Shown in pieces: positions 1 to 7,493 of a stretch of 52,711 nt of DNA. The stretch's first letter is position 1. Each line of letters begins with the position of its first letter. Under the pieces are notes generated by a model. That model was not told the origin of the DNA. It ran no database searches and saw nothing but the letters and a program-made list of their open reading frames with translations. A program made the translations under genes and the position numbers. The DNA comes from an uncultured Candidatus Saccharibacteria bacterium (lineage in GTDB: Bacteria; Patescibacteriota; Saccharimonadia; Saccharimonadales; Saccharimonadaceae). The stretch is from NCBI GenBank assembly GCA_947302125.1, contig CAMYUL010000005.1, forward strand, positions 1-52,711, written 5' to 3'.

Positions 1-1580
1 TAGAAAGATACCGAAACGGTGATTACGATTCCGTAACCAGTGATAATTCCTCTCCGCTCGTCCCAGAAAGAACCCTAGTAGACGACCGTGATGCTGACGG
101 TACCGGCACCAAGAAGAGTTACAAAGTCAGAAAACTCGCTGATGGTAACTGCTGGATGGTAGATAACCTAGAATACGATCTCCTAGCCCTCTACAACAAC
201 GGCAAACGTGGTATTGGCTCTAGAAACGACGGCTCCACCTTCGAGATGACAGATGCTAACCTCGCGACTGGTGTAGCAGGCTACTATGATGTTACTACTG
301 CAAATGCTTACAATTATGTCATCAACCAGAACACTAAGCCACTAACCAATATCACTAAACAAAGCTACCTTGGCGACGTTACCGGCCAAACCGAATACTA
401 CTACAACTGGACCGCCGCTACAGCTGGTCAGGGCTCCACAAGCGGTGCTACATTTGACGTCTCCGTCGACGGCTCCATCTGTCCAGCTGGTTGGAGACTT
501 CCTGCTAACTACACTGACGGTGCTAACCAAAATATCAGCTGGAGCGCTCTAACTGATGCTTATCTAGGTATTATTGCAGACACATCTACCACTACCGGTT
601 ACCAAACCTTAGACCAATACCCAATTAACCTTTACCGCGCCGGCCGCTTGTACTCTGGTAACCAGAGCGATGCCATCGCCGGCTGGTATTTGTCCTCTGC
701 GGTCTTCAATGCTGGCGACAACTACACCCTGCTCTACTACGCGTCTGAAGTCAACCCTCAGCGCTTCAACAATAAGTACCTCGGTTACCAGCTACGCTGT
801 GTAGCTAACCCAGCCCCTCCAAAGACTTTGTGGCAGATTAGCACCATGCAAGAAATGACTCCAGTTATCTGCGCTACCACCACTACCCCAACATCCTCCG
901 CAACTACCTTGGACACCGACGGCAGTCATATCGGCGACACGTCCTATGTCCCACAGAACACCCTGACCGATACTAGGGACAACAACACCTACATTGTCCG
1001 CAAACTGGCTGATGGTAACTGCTGGATGGTGGAGAATCTCAAGCTCGGTTCAACTAGCACTACATATACACTGACGCCGGAAGATACCAATATCAAATCT
1101 GGGACATTCACTATACCGCTAGCTCAGAGCGCAGCAGGCAGTGTATGGGGTGTTAACGAAGCCCATGTTTATTATTACAACAGCACATATGGCAACCTCT
1201 ATAACTGGTACACGGCTACTGCCGGAAGTGGCACCGGTAGCACCGCGGCAAACGTCTCTGTACCAGACTCAATATGCCCGAAACACTGGAAGCTGCCACA
1301 AGCTAGCAGCCTGTACAGCTTTAACAACTTAAAGAATAAATATAGCCAGTCAGCAGTAGTACTAAACAATCTCTTCCCAATAGCAATAAATGGCACCTAT
1401 ACTAATACTATTGCTACCAATGAGAATACTTTATATACCGCGTCGTCTTATTCTACTAGCAATGCCTATGTCAATTTAACAAAATCAGCTAATGCGTTCC
1501 AATCGTCTACGCAAGGCAACTATCCAAAGAACTATGGCCGCTCGGTACGATGTGTGATAGCGACGCGGGAGACCAGCTAA
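1..1580 (+). CDS. FISUMP-domain surface protein, 5'-truncated by window edge
   Basis: The reading frame is open from the left edge (first full codon at position 3), so the start and signal peptide lie outside the window. The visible part holds two Fibrobacter succinogenes major paralogous (FISUMP) domains. The first covers about 1-820 and the second about 830-1577. Each has the family landmarks: an ADGNCWMV motif, a Y-N-W-x-A-TAG segment, an ICPAGW/ICPKHW-x-LP motif and a terminal RCV. The second domain opens with MQEMTPVICATTTTPT. Domain 1 is nearly the same as the single FISUMP domain of the next gene, and domain 2 is nearly the same as the second domain of the protein at 48305-50449. The protein is probably secreted and displayed on the cell surface, by analogy with its complete paralogues. 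No C-terminal anchor is visible. Confidence 0.85.
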   Translation, partial: ERYRNGDYDSVTSDNSSPLVPERTLVDDRDADGTGTKKSYKVRKLADGNCWMVDNLEYDLLALYNNGKRGIGSRNDGSTFEMTDANLATGVAGYYDVTTANAYNYVINQNTKPLTNITKQSYLGDVTGQTEYYYNWTAATAGQGSTSGATFDVSVDGSICPAGWRLPANYTDGANQNISWSALTDAYLGIIADTSTTTGYQTLDQYPINLYRAGRLYSGNQSDAIAGWYLSSAVFNAGDNYTLLYYASEVNPQRFNNKYLGYQLRCVANPAPPKTLWQISTMQEMTPVICATTTTPTSSATTLDTDGSHIGDTSYVPQNTLTDTRDNNTYIVRKLADGNCWMVENLKLGSTSTTYTLTPEDTNIKSGTFTIPLAQSAAGSVWGVNEAHVYYYNSTYGNLYNWYTATAGSGTGSTAANVSVPDSICPKHWKLPQASSLYSFNNLKNKYSQSAVVLNNLFPIAINGTYTNTIATNENTLYTASSYSTSNAYVNLTKSANAFQSSTQGNYPKNYGRSVRCVIATRETS

Positions 1581-1594
1581 CCGGCGGCATAACT

Positions 1595-1621
1595 AAATGT
1601 TGTAAAAAATACAACATTTTT
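1595..1621 (+). terminator. Weak A/T-rich hairpin after FISUMP gene
   Basis: A 10-bp perfect stem (AAATGTTGTA with TACAACATTT) encloses an A5 loop and is followed by a short T run. It may terminate the upstream gene. It also contains the dyad GTTGTA-N5-TACAAC that recurs elsewhere in the window, and it sits just upstream of the next promoter, so an operator role is possible. Confidence 0.45.
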
Positions 1622-1646
1622 ATAGAATATTACATCCAGCTTATGC

Positions 1647-1652
1647 TATAAT
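1647..1652 (+). promoter_or_regulatory. Extended -10 promoter, leaderless geometry
   Basis: TATAAT preceded by TGC (extended -10) ends 9 nt before the ATG at 1662. Initiation at the usual distance would leave essentially no 5' UTR. Confidence 0.6.
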
Positions 1653-1661
1653 AGAACCAGT

Positions 1662-3545
1662 ATGAAGAGAGGAAATAAGGGAATAATGAACGCTCACAAG
1701 AAGGGCATACTAGCAACATATTCTATTTTTTCCGGCGCCTTTATCTTCTCTATCATGGCCGCCTCTATCTTCGCTCCAGCCAACCTCTCCAATGCCGACG
1801 TCCTCATCTTCGATGTCTCCGACGAAGGCTACACCGCTTCCGTCTCTGCCACTTCTCAGCTAAACCTAGAGCTCACTTCTACTCCTGCTGGCACCCTAGC
1901 CACTACTAATGACACTGTAAATGTAGTCACCAACAACCCAGAAGGCTATAAGCTCTATGTCTCTATGGACAATGCCGTAGACTATGCTGTAGATAAGCCA
2001 GGCAATGCCTTGTACAAAGACGGCAGCAGTACTAGCACTTCCTACATCGCCCCATCCACTGGTACTATCTCCAACCCAATCGCCCTAGGCACTAACGAAT
2101 GGGGCTTTAACACAGTAGACGACTCTACCTTTGCTGCAGTCCCGTTAAAGTCTAACCCAGAAATCATCAGCACTTCCGACTCTGCTACTACTGCAGAAGG
2201 AGACGACCTAGACATCTACTATGGCGTTAACGTCACCTCCGCCCTACCTTCTGGATACTACAGTGGCGTTATTAACTACAGTGTCCTAGCCGACTATTCC
2301 CAAGAAACTGCCGACAGTGCTGGTATCTACCCTAACTCCATCACTACAGAAACCCCTACCTTACAAAGTACCGACATTACCATTTCTACTAACTTCTACA
2401 CTAACAGAACCTTCGAGAACACTGACATCACCGTCACAGTCGGCGAATCCGGCCAAGAACAAACCTGTACAATAAAAGAAGTCTCCACTTCAGAAGGTCA
2501 CCTAGAAGCCCGCTGCACCCTCCCATCCTTTACTTACAACGCAGAAGGCACTTACACCTACCCAGTCACCCTCTCCATCCCAGAATACAACAAGACCTAT
2601 ACCAACACCCTAACTATCAAGTACGAGCTACCAAACTTCTGGACCATCACTACCATGCAACAGATGACTCCAGCAGTCTGCGCTACAGTCTATACCCCAA
2701 CCAACGCCGTCTCAACCACCAATACCAACATCATCACCCTAGAAAGATATAACAATGGTGACTATACAGTAACTAGCGACAACTCCTCCCCACTTGTCCC
2801 AGAAAGAACTCTCCTAGACGACCGCGATGCTGATGGCACTGGTACTAAGAAGAGCTACAAAGTTAGAAAACTAGCAGATGGTAACTGCTGGATGGTAGAA
2901 AACCTCGCTTATGACCTAGAATCCCTCTACAACAACGGCAAACGTGGTATCGGCTCTAGAAACGATGGTTCCACCTTCGAGATGACCGACGCCAACCTCG
3001 CAACAGGTGTAGCAGGCTACTACTCCACCGTATGGAGTGATTATAACTACGTTATTAATGGAAATACGAAACCACTAACCAACGTCACTAGATATAGCTA
3101 CCTTGGCGACGTTACTGATCAAACCGAATACTACTACAACTGGACTGGCGCCACTGCTGGCCAAGGCTCCCAAACCAACACTAGCGGCACCATCGACGGC
3201 TCCATCTGCCCAGCTGGCTGGAGACTCCCTACTAATTACACTGACACTACTAACCAAAACATCAGCTGGAGTGCTCTAACTAATGCTTATCTAGGTATTA
3301 CCGCAAACACATCGACCGCTACCGGTTATCAAACTCTAGAACAATACCCAATTAATCTTTATCGCGTTGGTCGCGCTAGATTCGGATCATTGTCAGATGC
3401 CGACTTTGGGATCTATTGGTCTAGTGTGACGAGTAATGCCAATGCTAGCTATTATCTATCCTACTCTACATCTGTCATTTACCCTCAGTACAATTACGAC
3501 TATAAATATATTGGTTTCCCGATACGCTGTGTAGCTACTCGTTAG
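1662..3545 (+). CDS. Secreted FISUMP-domain surface protein
   Basis: The 627-residue protein starts with a basic n-region and a hydrophobic segment ending near SNAD, a likely signal peptide. Residues about 50-225 form the secreted N-terminal beta-domain shared with the other surface proteins here, including an EWGF motif and an ending of the SGYYSGVINYSVLA type. Residues about 225-330 look Ig-like (GESGQEQTC). A single FISUMP domain occupies about 330-627, with MTPAVCA, ADGNCWMVENL, ICPAGWRLP and RCVATR. The N-terminal half is close to the protein at 46178 and the FISUMP domain is close to domain 1 of the preceding gene. The start follows a -10 box by 9 nt, which fits a leaderless mRNA. The protein is probably exported and exposed. 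Its ligand is unknown and no sorting signal is visible. Confidence 0.9.
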   Translation: MKRGNKGIMNAHKKGILATYSIFSGAFIFSIMAASIFAPANLSNADVLIFDVSDEGYTASVSATSQLNLELTSTPAGTLATTNDTVNVVTNNPEGYKLYVSMDNAVDYAVDKPGNALYKDGSSTSTSYIAPSTGTISNPIALGTNEWGFNTVDDSTFAAVPLKSNPEIISTSDSATTAEGDDLDIYYGVNVTSALPSGYYSGVINYSVLADYSQETADSAGIYPNSITTETPTLQSTDITISTNFYTNRTFENTDITVTVGESGQEQTCTIKEVSTSEGHLEARCTLPSFTYNAEGTYTYPVTLSIPEYNKTYTNTLTIKYELPNFWTITTMQQMTPAVCATVYTPTNAVSTTNTNIITLERYNNGDYTVTSDNSSPLVPERTLLDDRDADGTGTKKSYKVRKLADGNCWMVENLAYDLESLYNNGKRGIGSRNDGSTFEMTDANLATGVAGYYSTVWSDYNYVINGNTKPLTNVTRYSYLGDVTDQTEYYYNWTGATAGQGSQTNTSGTIDGSICPAGWRLPTNYTDTTNQNISWSALTNAYLGITANTSTATGYQTLEQYPINLYRVGRARFGSLSDADFGIYWSSVTSNANASYYLSYSTSVIYPQYNYDYKYIGFPIRCVATR

Positions 3546-3602
3546 TTCTTTAGCTCTTTCTCTCCCCCTCAAAAAAATCCCCACAAATCAAACCTTTTAT
3601 GC

Positions 3603-3608
3603 TATAAT
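3603..3608 (+). promoter_or_regulatory. Promoter of the gap operon (with leader)
   Basis: TATAAT with an upstream TGC lies 39 nt before the gap start. A leader of about 33 nt follows and includes a perfect AGGAGG at 3638-3643. This makes gap one of the few clearly leadered genes in the window. Confidence 0.6.
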
Positions 3609-3647
3609 AAGCGTAAGTATATTTCTATCAATTTTTTAGGAGGAACA

Positions 3648-4652
3648 ATGGTAAGAATAGCAATTAACGGCTTCGGCAGAATCGGCAGAAATGCGTTCAA
3701 GATCGCTTTTGAGCGTCCAGATATCGAGATTGTCGCGGTCAATGACTTGACCGATACGAAGACCCTAGCGCACTTATTGAAGCACGATTCTTCTTACGGC
3801 ACTTATGCCCACGAAGTCAGCTTCGACGACGAGAATATCATCGTCAAAGGTCAGAAGATTAGAGTCTTGGCCGAGAAAGATCCAGCCGCCCTCCCATGGA
3901 GAGATATGAATGTCGACGTCGTCATCGAGTCCACCGGCCTCTTTACCGACCCAGCCAAGGCCCGTGCCCACATCGAGGCCGGTGCTAAGAAGGTCGTCAT
4001 CTCCGCCCCAGCCAAGGGCGAGGGTGCTAAGACCGTTGTCCTCGGCGTTAATGAGGATGTCATCACTGCAGAAGATGAGATTATCAGTAACGCTTCCTGT
4101 ACTACTAACTGTATCGCTCCAGTCATGCGTGTCCTAGAAGATAACTTCGGCATCGAGAAAGCCATGATGACTACTATCCATTCTTACACCGCCTCCCAGC
4201 GCCTTCAAGATGCTCCAGCTAAGGACCTCCGCGAGGCCCGCGCTGCCGCCGAGAACATTGTTCCTACTACTACTGGCGCTTCCAAGGCCGCCGCTCTCAC
4301 CATCCCATCACTCAAGGACAAGTTTAACGGCCTTTCCGTTCGCGTTCCTACCCCAGTCGTCAGCCTTTCTGACATTACCGCCGTCTTAAAGCGCGACGTT
4401 ACCAAGGAAGAAATCAACGAAGTCTTCAAGCAGGCCGCTAAGGAACCGTATTACGAGGGTATCCTTGGCGTCACCGAAGAAGAACTTGTTTCTATCGACT
4501 TCCGTGGCAATTCCCACTCCGCTATTGTTGACCTTTCACTTACTGATGTCGTTGCTGGCAACCTTATTAAGGTAGTCGCTTGGTACGACAATGAGTGGGG
4601 TTACTCTAACCGCCTCGTCGAGTTAACTGCAGATTTTGGCAAAGGAGAGTGA
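3648..4652 (+). CDS. gap: Type I glyceraldehyde-3-phosphate dehydrogenase
   Basis: This glycolytic enzyme converts glyceraldehyde 3-phosphate, NAD and phosphate to 1,3-bisphosphoglycerate in the cytosol. The 334-residue length is normal for the family. NGFGRIGR at residues 7-14 is the Rossmann loop and D33 in AVNDLTD suits NAD. The catalytic cysteine is C151 in SNASCTTNC, with H178 in TTIHSYT as its partner. WYDNEWGYSNR near the end is a family signature. An AGGAGG five bases upstream supports the start. It is the first gene of a tight operon with pentose-phosphate genes, since rpiB starts directly after its TGA stop. Confidence 0.97.
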   Translation: MVRIAINGFGRIGRNAFKIAFERPDIEIVAVNDLTDTKTLAHLLKHDSSYGTYAHEVSFDDENIIVKGQKIRVLAEKDPAALPWRDMNVDVVIESTGLFTDPAKARAHIEAGAKKVVISAPAKGEGAKTVVLGVNEDVITAEDEIISNASCTTNCIAPVMRVLEDNFGIEKAMMTTIHSYTASQRLQDAPAKDLREARAAAENIVPTTTGASKAAALTIPSLKDKFNGLSVRVPTPVVSLSDITAVLKRDVTKEEINEVFKQAAKEPYYEGILGVTEEELVSIDFRGNSHSAIVDLSLTDVVAGNLIKVVAWYDNEWGYSNRLVELTADFGKGE

Positions 4653-5105
4653 ATGTCAAAAGAAGTTTTCCTGGGTTCGGATCACCGCGGCTTTGAGCGG
4701 AAAAATCAGCTTAAAGAAGTACTAAAGACAGAGGGCTACAATGTTGTTGACCTCGGTCCAGAAGCCTATGATGAGCAGGATGACTATAACGACGCTGCGA
4801 ATAACGTCGCCCGGGCCGTCCGCGAACACGCCGGCTCTAAGGGTATCTTGATTTGCGGCTCCGCTCACGGTATTTCCATCCAGGCTAACCGTTACAAAGG
4901 CGTCCGCGCCATCGAGGCCTATACGGAAGACTTAGCTAGAATCGGCAGGGAACATAACGACGCCAACGTCCTCTGTCTCTCTGCGGATTATATAGCAGAC
5001 AATGAATTTGACAAGATAGCAAATACATTTCTTAACGCAGAATTCAGCAACGAAGAAAGACATATCAGACGTAATAATAAATTAGATGAGGTGGGAGAAA
5101 ATTAA
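4653..5105 (+). CDS. rpiB: RpiB/LacAB-family sugar-phosphate isomerase
   Basis: It probably interconverts ribose 5-phosphate and ribulose 5-phosphate in the non-oxidative pentose phosphate pathway. The 150-residue protein begins with the family pattern GSDHRGFERK and carries C68 in ILICGSAHG, the position of the catalytic cysteine loop. A DANVLCLSAD motif follows near the end. The ATG abuts the gap stop and its own stop overlaps the rpe start as TAATG, so translation is probably coupled. Its position next to rpe supports a ribose-5-phosphate role over galactose-6-phosphate isomerase. Confidence 0.9.
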   Translation: MSKEVFLGSDHRGFERKNQLKEVLKTEGYNVVDLGPEAYDEQDDYNDAANNVARAVREHAGSKGILICGSAHGISIQANRYKGVRAIEAYTEDLARIGREHNDANVLCLSADYIADNEFDKIANTFLNAEFSNEERHIRRNNKLDEVGEN

Positions 5106-5758
5106 TGAACACAACCCAAATTGTTCCAACCATTCTAACCAACAATCCAGAGGAGTATAAGAAACTCATTGCTATGTATCAGCCATTTGCCAAGCGCATT
5201 CAGGTTGACATTGCCGATGGTACCTTTGCCCCAGATCTCACCATTCCGGTCAACAATGTGTGGTGGCCAGAAGGTTGGGAAGTTGATGTCCACATGATGG
5301 TCGTCCGCCCGTCCGAGCATTTACCAATTATTTTACAGCTCAAGCCTTCGCTTTGTATCTTCCACGCCGAAACTGGCGAGGATCTCCTTCCGATGTTTGA
5401 TCAATTAAAGGCTAACGGCATCAAGGCCGGTGTCGCTCTTATGAAGCCGACTTTCCCGGGCGACTACAAGGAGTTTATCGCCGCCGCCGATCACGTTCTA
5501 GTCTTTGCTGGCGATATCGGTAAACAGGGTAGCAAGGCCGACATGCTCCAGACCGAGAAAGTTCCACTAATCAAGGCTATCAACCCTAATGCTGAAATCG
5601 GTTGGGATGGTGGCGCTAATTTACAAACCACTCGCGCAATTGTCCATGCCGGATTTGATGTTATTAATGTTGGTTCCGCCCTTTCTACCGCCCAGGACCC
5701 ATCCGCTATGTTCGAAGCCTTAAATGCCGAAATCGACAAAAGAGGAGTAGTCTTGTAA
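5105..5758 (+). CDS. rpe: Ribulose-phosphate 3-epimerase family protein
   Basis: It probably interconverts ribulose 5-phosphate and xylulose 5-phosphate. The 217-residue TIM-barrel protein shows diverged versions of the family motifs: VDIADGTFAPD for the metal-binding strand, DVHMMV, IFHAE, WDGGAN and NVGSAL near the C terminus. The usual PGFGGQ phosphate loop is replaced by FAGDIGKQGS, so it is a divergent member and another pentulose or hexulose phosphate substrate cannot be excluded. The start overlaps the rpiB stop (TAATG) and the stop overlaps the next start in the same way. Confidence 0.82.
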   Translation: MNTTQIVPTILTNNPEEYKKLIAMYQPFAKRIQVDIADGTFAPDLTIPVNNVWWPEGWEVDVHMMVVRPSEHLPIILQLKPSLCIFHAETGEDLLPMFDQLKANGIKAGVALMKPTFPGDYKEFIAAADHVLVFAGDIGKQGSKADMLQTEKVPLIKAINPNAEIGWDGGANLQTTRAIVHAGFDVINVGSALSTAQDPSAMFEALNAEIDKRGVVL

Positions 5759-6741
5759 TGGCCAGAATCGTTGCACTAGGCTCCGCGCTTCAGGACCTAT
5801 ACCTTATTGACCATGACGATTTCATCGCGACCAAGGTCTACAGTCTTAGCGAAAAGTCCCATGAGTCAATCTTTGGCGAGCTCAAAATTGGCTCCAAGGT
5901 CGACATCGATCGACTTTCTTACGAGGTCGGTGGTGGCGGCACTAATGCCGCTGTCGAATTTGCTAGACATGGCCACGAGAGTATATACTTTGGTAATATT
6001 GGCCACGATGCTGCTGGCGCCGCCGTTTTAAACTGCCTAGACGAAGAAGGCGTCGATACTAGTTATGTCACTTATGCCCCGCGCAAGAACACTGGCTGTT
6101 CTGTGATTTTGCTTGATACTCATTCCGGCGAGAGAACCATCCTCACTCATCGCGGCGCTTCGGCTACCTTTGACAATCTGAATGAGGCGGATCTAGATTT
6201 AATTAGTCCAGACTGGCTCTATGTTACTTCTCTTCGTGGCGACATGAATACACTGCTCAGATTTTTCGAAAAGGCCAAAGAAATTGGCGCCAAGGTCATG
6301 TTTAATCCTGGTAAGCTTGAGCTCGCCGAGAAAAAGAAACTTCTCGGCCTACTTGACCTGGTTGACGTGCTGCTAGTTAATAAAAAAGAAGCCGCTGAGA
6401 TTGTTCCAGGAACTATCCTTACCGAGCTCGTCTCACATTTGGGCAATTATGTCAAAACTGTTATTATTACTGATGGTAGTATGGGGGCTATTGCTACCGA
6501 TGGTGACAAGACCTATCGCTTCGGAATTTATGAAGACCTGAAGGTTAAGGACACTACTGGCGCTGGCGACGCTTTTGGCTCCGGCTTTTTGGCACACCTC
6601 GCTGCCGGCAAATCTTTCCGCCAGGCTTTGACTTTTGCTTCCGCCAATTCCACTTCCGTCGTTACTAAGCTTGGTGCTAAGGCTGGCCTTCTCACTGGCA
6701 CAGAAGAATTACACGAGTTCCCAATTCAGGAGGTAAGATGA
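5758..6741 (+). CDS. PfkB/ribokinase-family carbohydrate kinase
   Basis: An ATP-dependent sugar or sugar-phosphate kinase of 327 residues. The N-terminal part has GGGGTNAAVEFAR, the substrate-binding glycine motif. The C-terminal part has DTTGAGDAFGSGF, with catalytic base D271 in the GAGD anion hole. The substrate cannot be assigned from sequence. Ribose, fructose 6-phosphate or a nucleoside are all possible. In an operon with gap, rpiB and rpe, and with no classical PfkA in the window, entry of ribose or nucleoside carbon into the pentose phosphate route is attractive but is inference. The stop overlaps the next gene as ATGA. Confidence 0.88.
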   Translation: MARIVALGSALQDLYLIDHDDFIATKVYSLSEKSHESIFGELKIGSKVDIDRLSYEVGGGGTNAAVEFARHGHESIYFGNIGHDAAGAAVLNCLDEEGVDTSYVTYAPRKNTGCSVILLDTHSGERTILTHRGASATFDNLNEADLDLISPDWLYVTSLRGDMNTLLRFFEKAKEIGAKVMFNPGKLELAEKKKLLGLLDLVDVLLVNKKEAAEIVPGTILTELVSHLGNYVKTVIITDGSMGAIATDGDKTYRFGIYEDLKVKDTTGAGDAFGSGFLAHLAAGKSFRQALTFASANSTSVVTKLGAKAGLLTGTEELHEFPIQEVR

Positions 6742-7454
6742 GTGAAAAAGAATTAGAAAAAAGAATGCACGAGCTTCTTGTAAAGCTATCGCCGGACGAC
6801 ATTGAGCGCGCCGCGGCTTATGCGCGCGACTTAGGCAACGGCCTTAGCTTGCTCCGCACTATTCCGCAGGGTGTAACCGTCTTCGGTTCGGCCCGCGTCC
6901 GCGAGGGTAATAAGTATTACGACAAGGCTCGCGAACTTGGCAATTTACTTGCACAGAACGGCCACGCCGTTACTACTGGCGGCGGCCCAGGCATCATGGA
7001 AGCAGCTAACCGCGGTGCCTTCGAATATGGCGGCCGCTCCGTTGGACTTAATATTACCTTGGAGCACGAGCAATTTGCTAACCAATATCTTACCGACGTC
7101 ATGGAATTTCGCTATTTCTTTGCTAGAAAAGTCATGCTTTCCATGGCTAGTAAAGTTTACGTCTACTTCCCAGGCGGGTTCGGTACGCTCGATGAATTTA
7201 GCGAAATCCTGTGTTTGATGCAGGAAAACAAAATGCCACGCATGCCGATGTTTTTGTATGGCAAGTCCTACTGGCGCCCACTCGACAAGTTCTTCCGTAC
7301 TAAGTTCCTCAAGGAGAAAATGATTCACGCTTCCGATACGCATATTTATAAGATTACTGACGATCTCGACGAGATCGTGCGCGCCGCTAACAAAATTGGC
7401 CATACCAAGGTTGACGAAAATCTCTACGATCACTTCAAGAGCTACAGTCATTAG
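6738..7454 (+). CDS. LOG-family (TIGR00730) Rossmann-fold protein
   Basis: The 238-residue protein has both LOG-family signatures: GGGPGIMEAAN at residues 81-91 and PGGFGTLDE at 145-153. Characterised members cleave the N-glycosidic bond of nucleoside 5'-monophosphates, releasing the base and ribose 5-phosphate. In this operon such an activity would feed ribose 5-phosphate to rpiB, rpe and the gap branch, giving a nucleotide-salvage reading of the whole cluster. That substrate flow is inferred. The ATG overlaps the kinase stop by 4 nt, so translation is probably coupled. Confidence 0.88.
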   Translation: MSEKELEKRMHELLVKLSPDDIERAAAYARDLGNGLSLLRTIPQGVTVFGSARVREGNKYYDKARELGNLLAQNGHAVTTGGGPGIMEAANRGAFEYGGRSVGLNITLEHEQFANQYLTDVMEFRYFFARKVMLSMASKVYVYFPGGFGTLDEFSEILCLMQENKMPRMPMFLYGKSYWRPLDKFFRTKFLKEKMIHASDTHIYKITDDLDEIVRAANKIGHTKVDENLYDHFKSYSH

Positions 7455-7481
7455 CCCTTGCGCTCTCTGTCGTGCTTATGC

Positions 7482-7487
7482 TATACT
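7482..7487 (+). promoter_or_regulatory. -10 promoter, leaderless geometry
   Basis: TATACT preceded by TATGC ends 6 nt before the ATG at 7494. The aldolase fusion therefore has its own transcript even though it follows the gap operon closely. Confidence 0.6.
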
Positions 7488-7493
7488 TAAAGC

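Noticed and set aside
1-3545. Diversity-generating retroelement acting on FISUMP variable regions
   Set aside because: I see no reverse transcriptase gene and no template/variable repeat pair with adenine-biased differences. Variation looks like module exchange.
6945-7451. 168-codon minus-strand frame within the LOG gene
   Set aside because: It is a shadow of the codon pattern of a clearly recognisable plus-strand gene.
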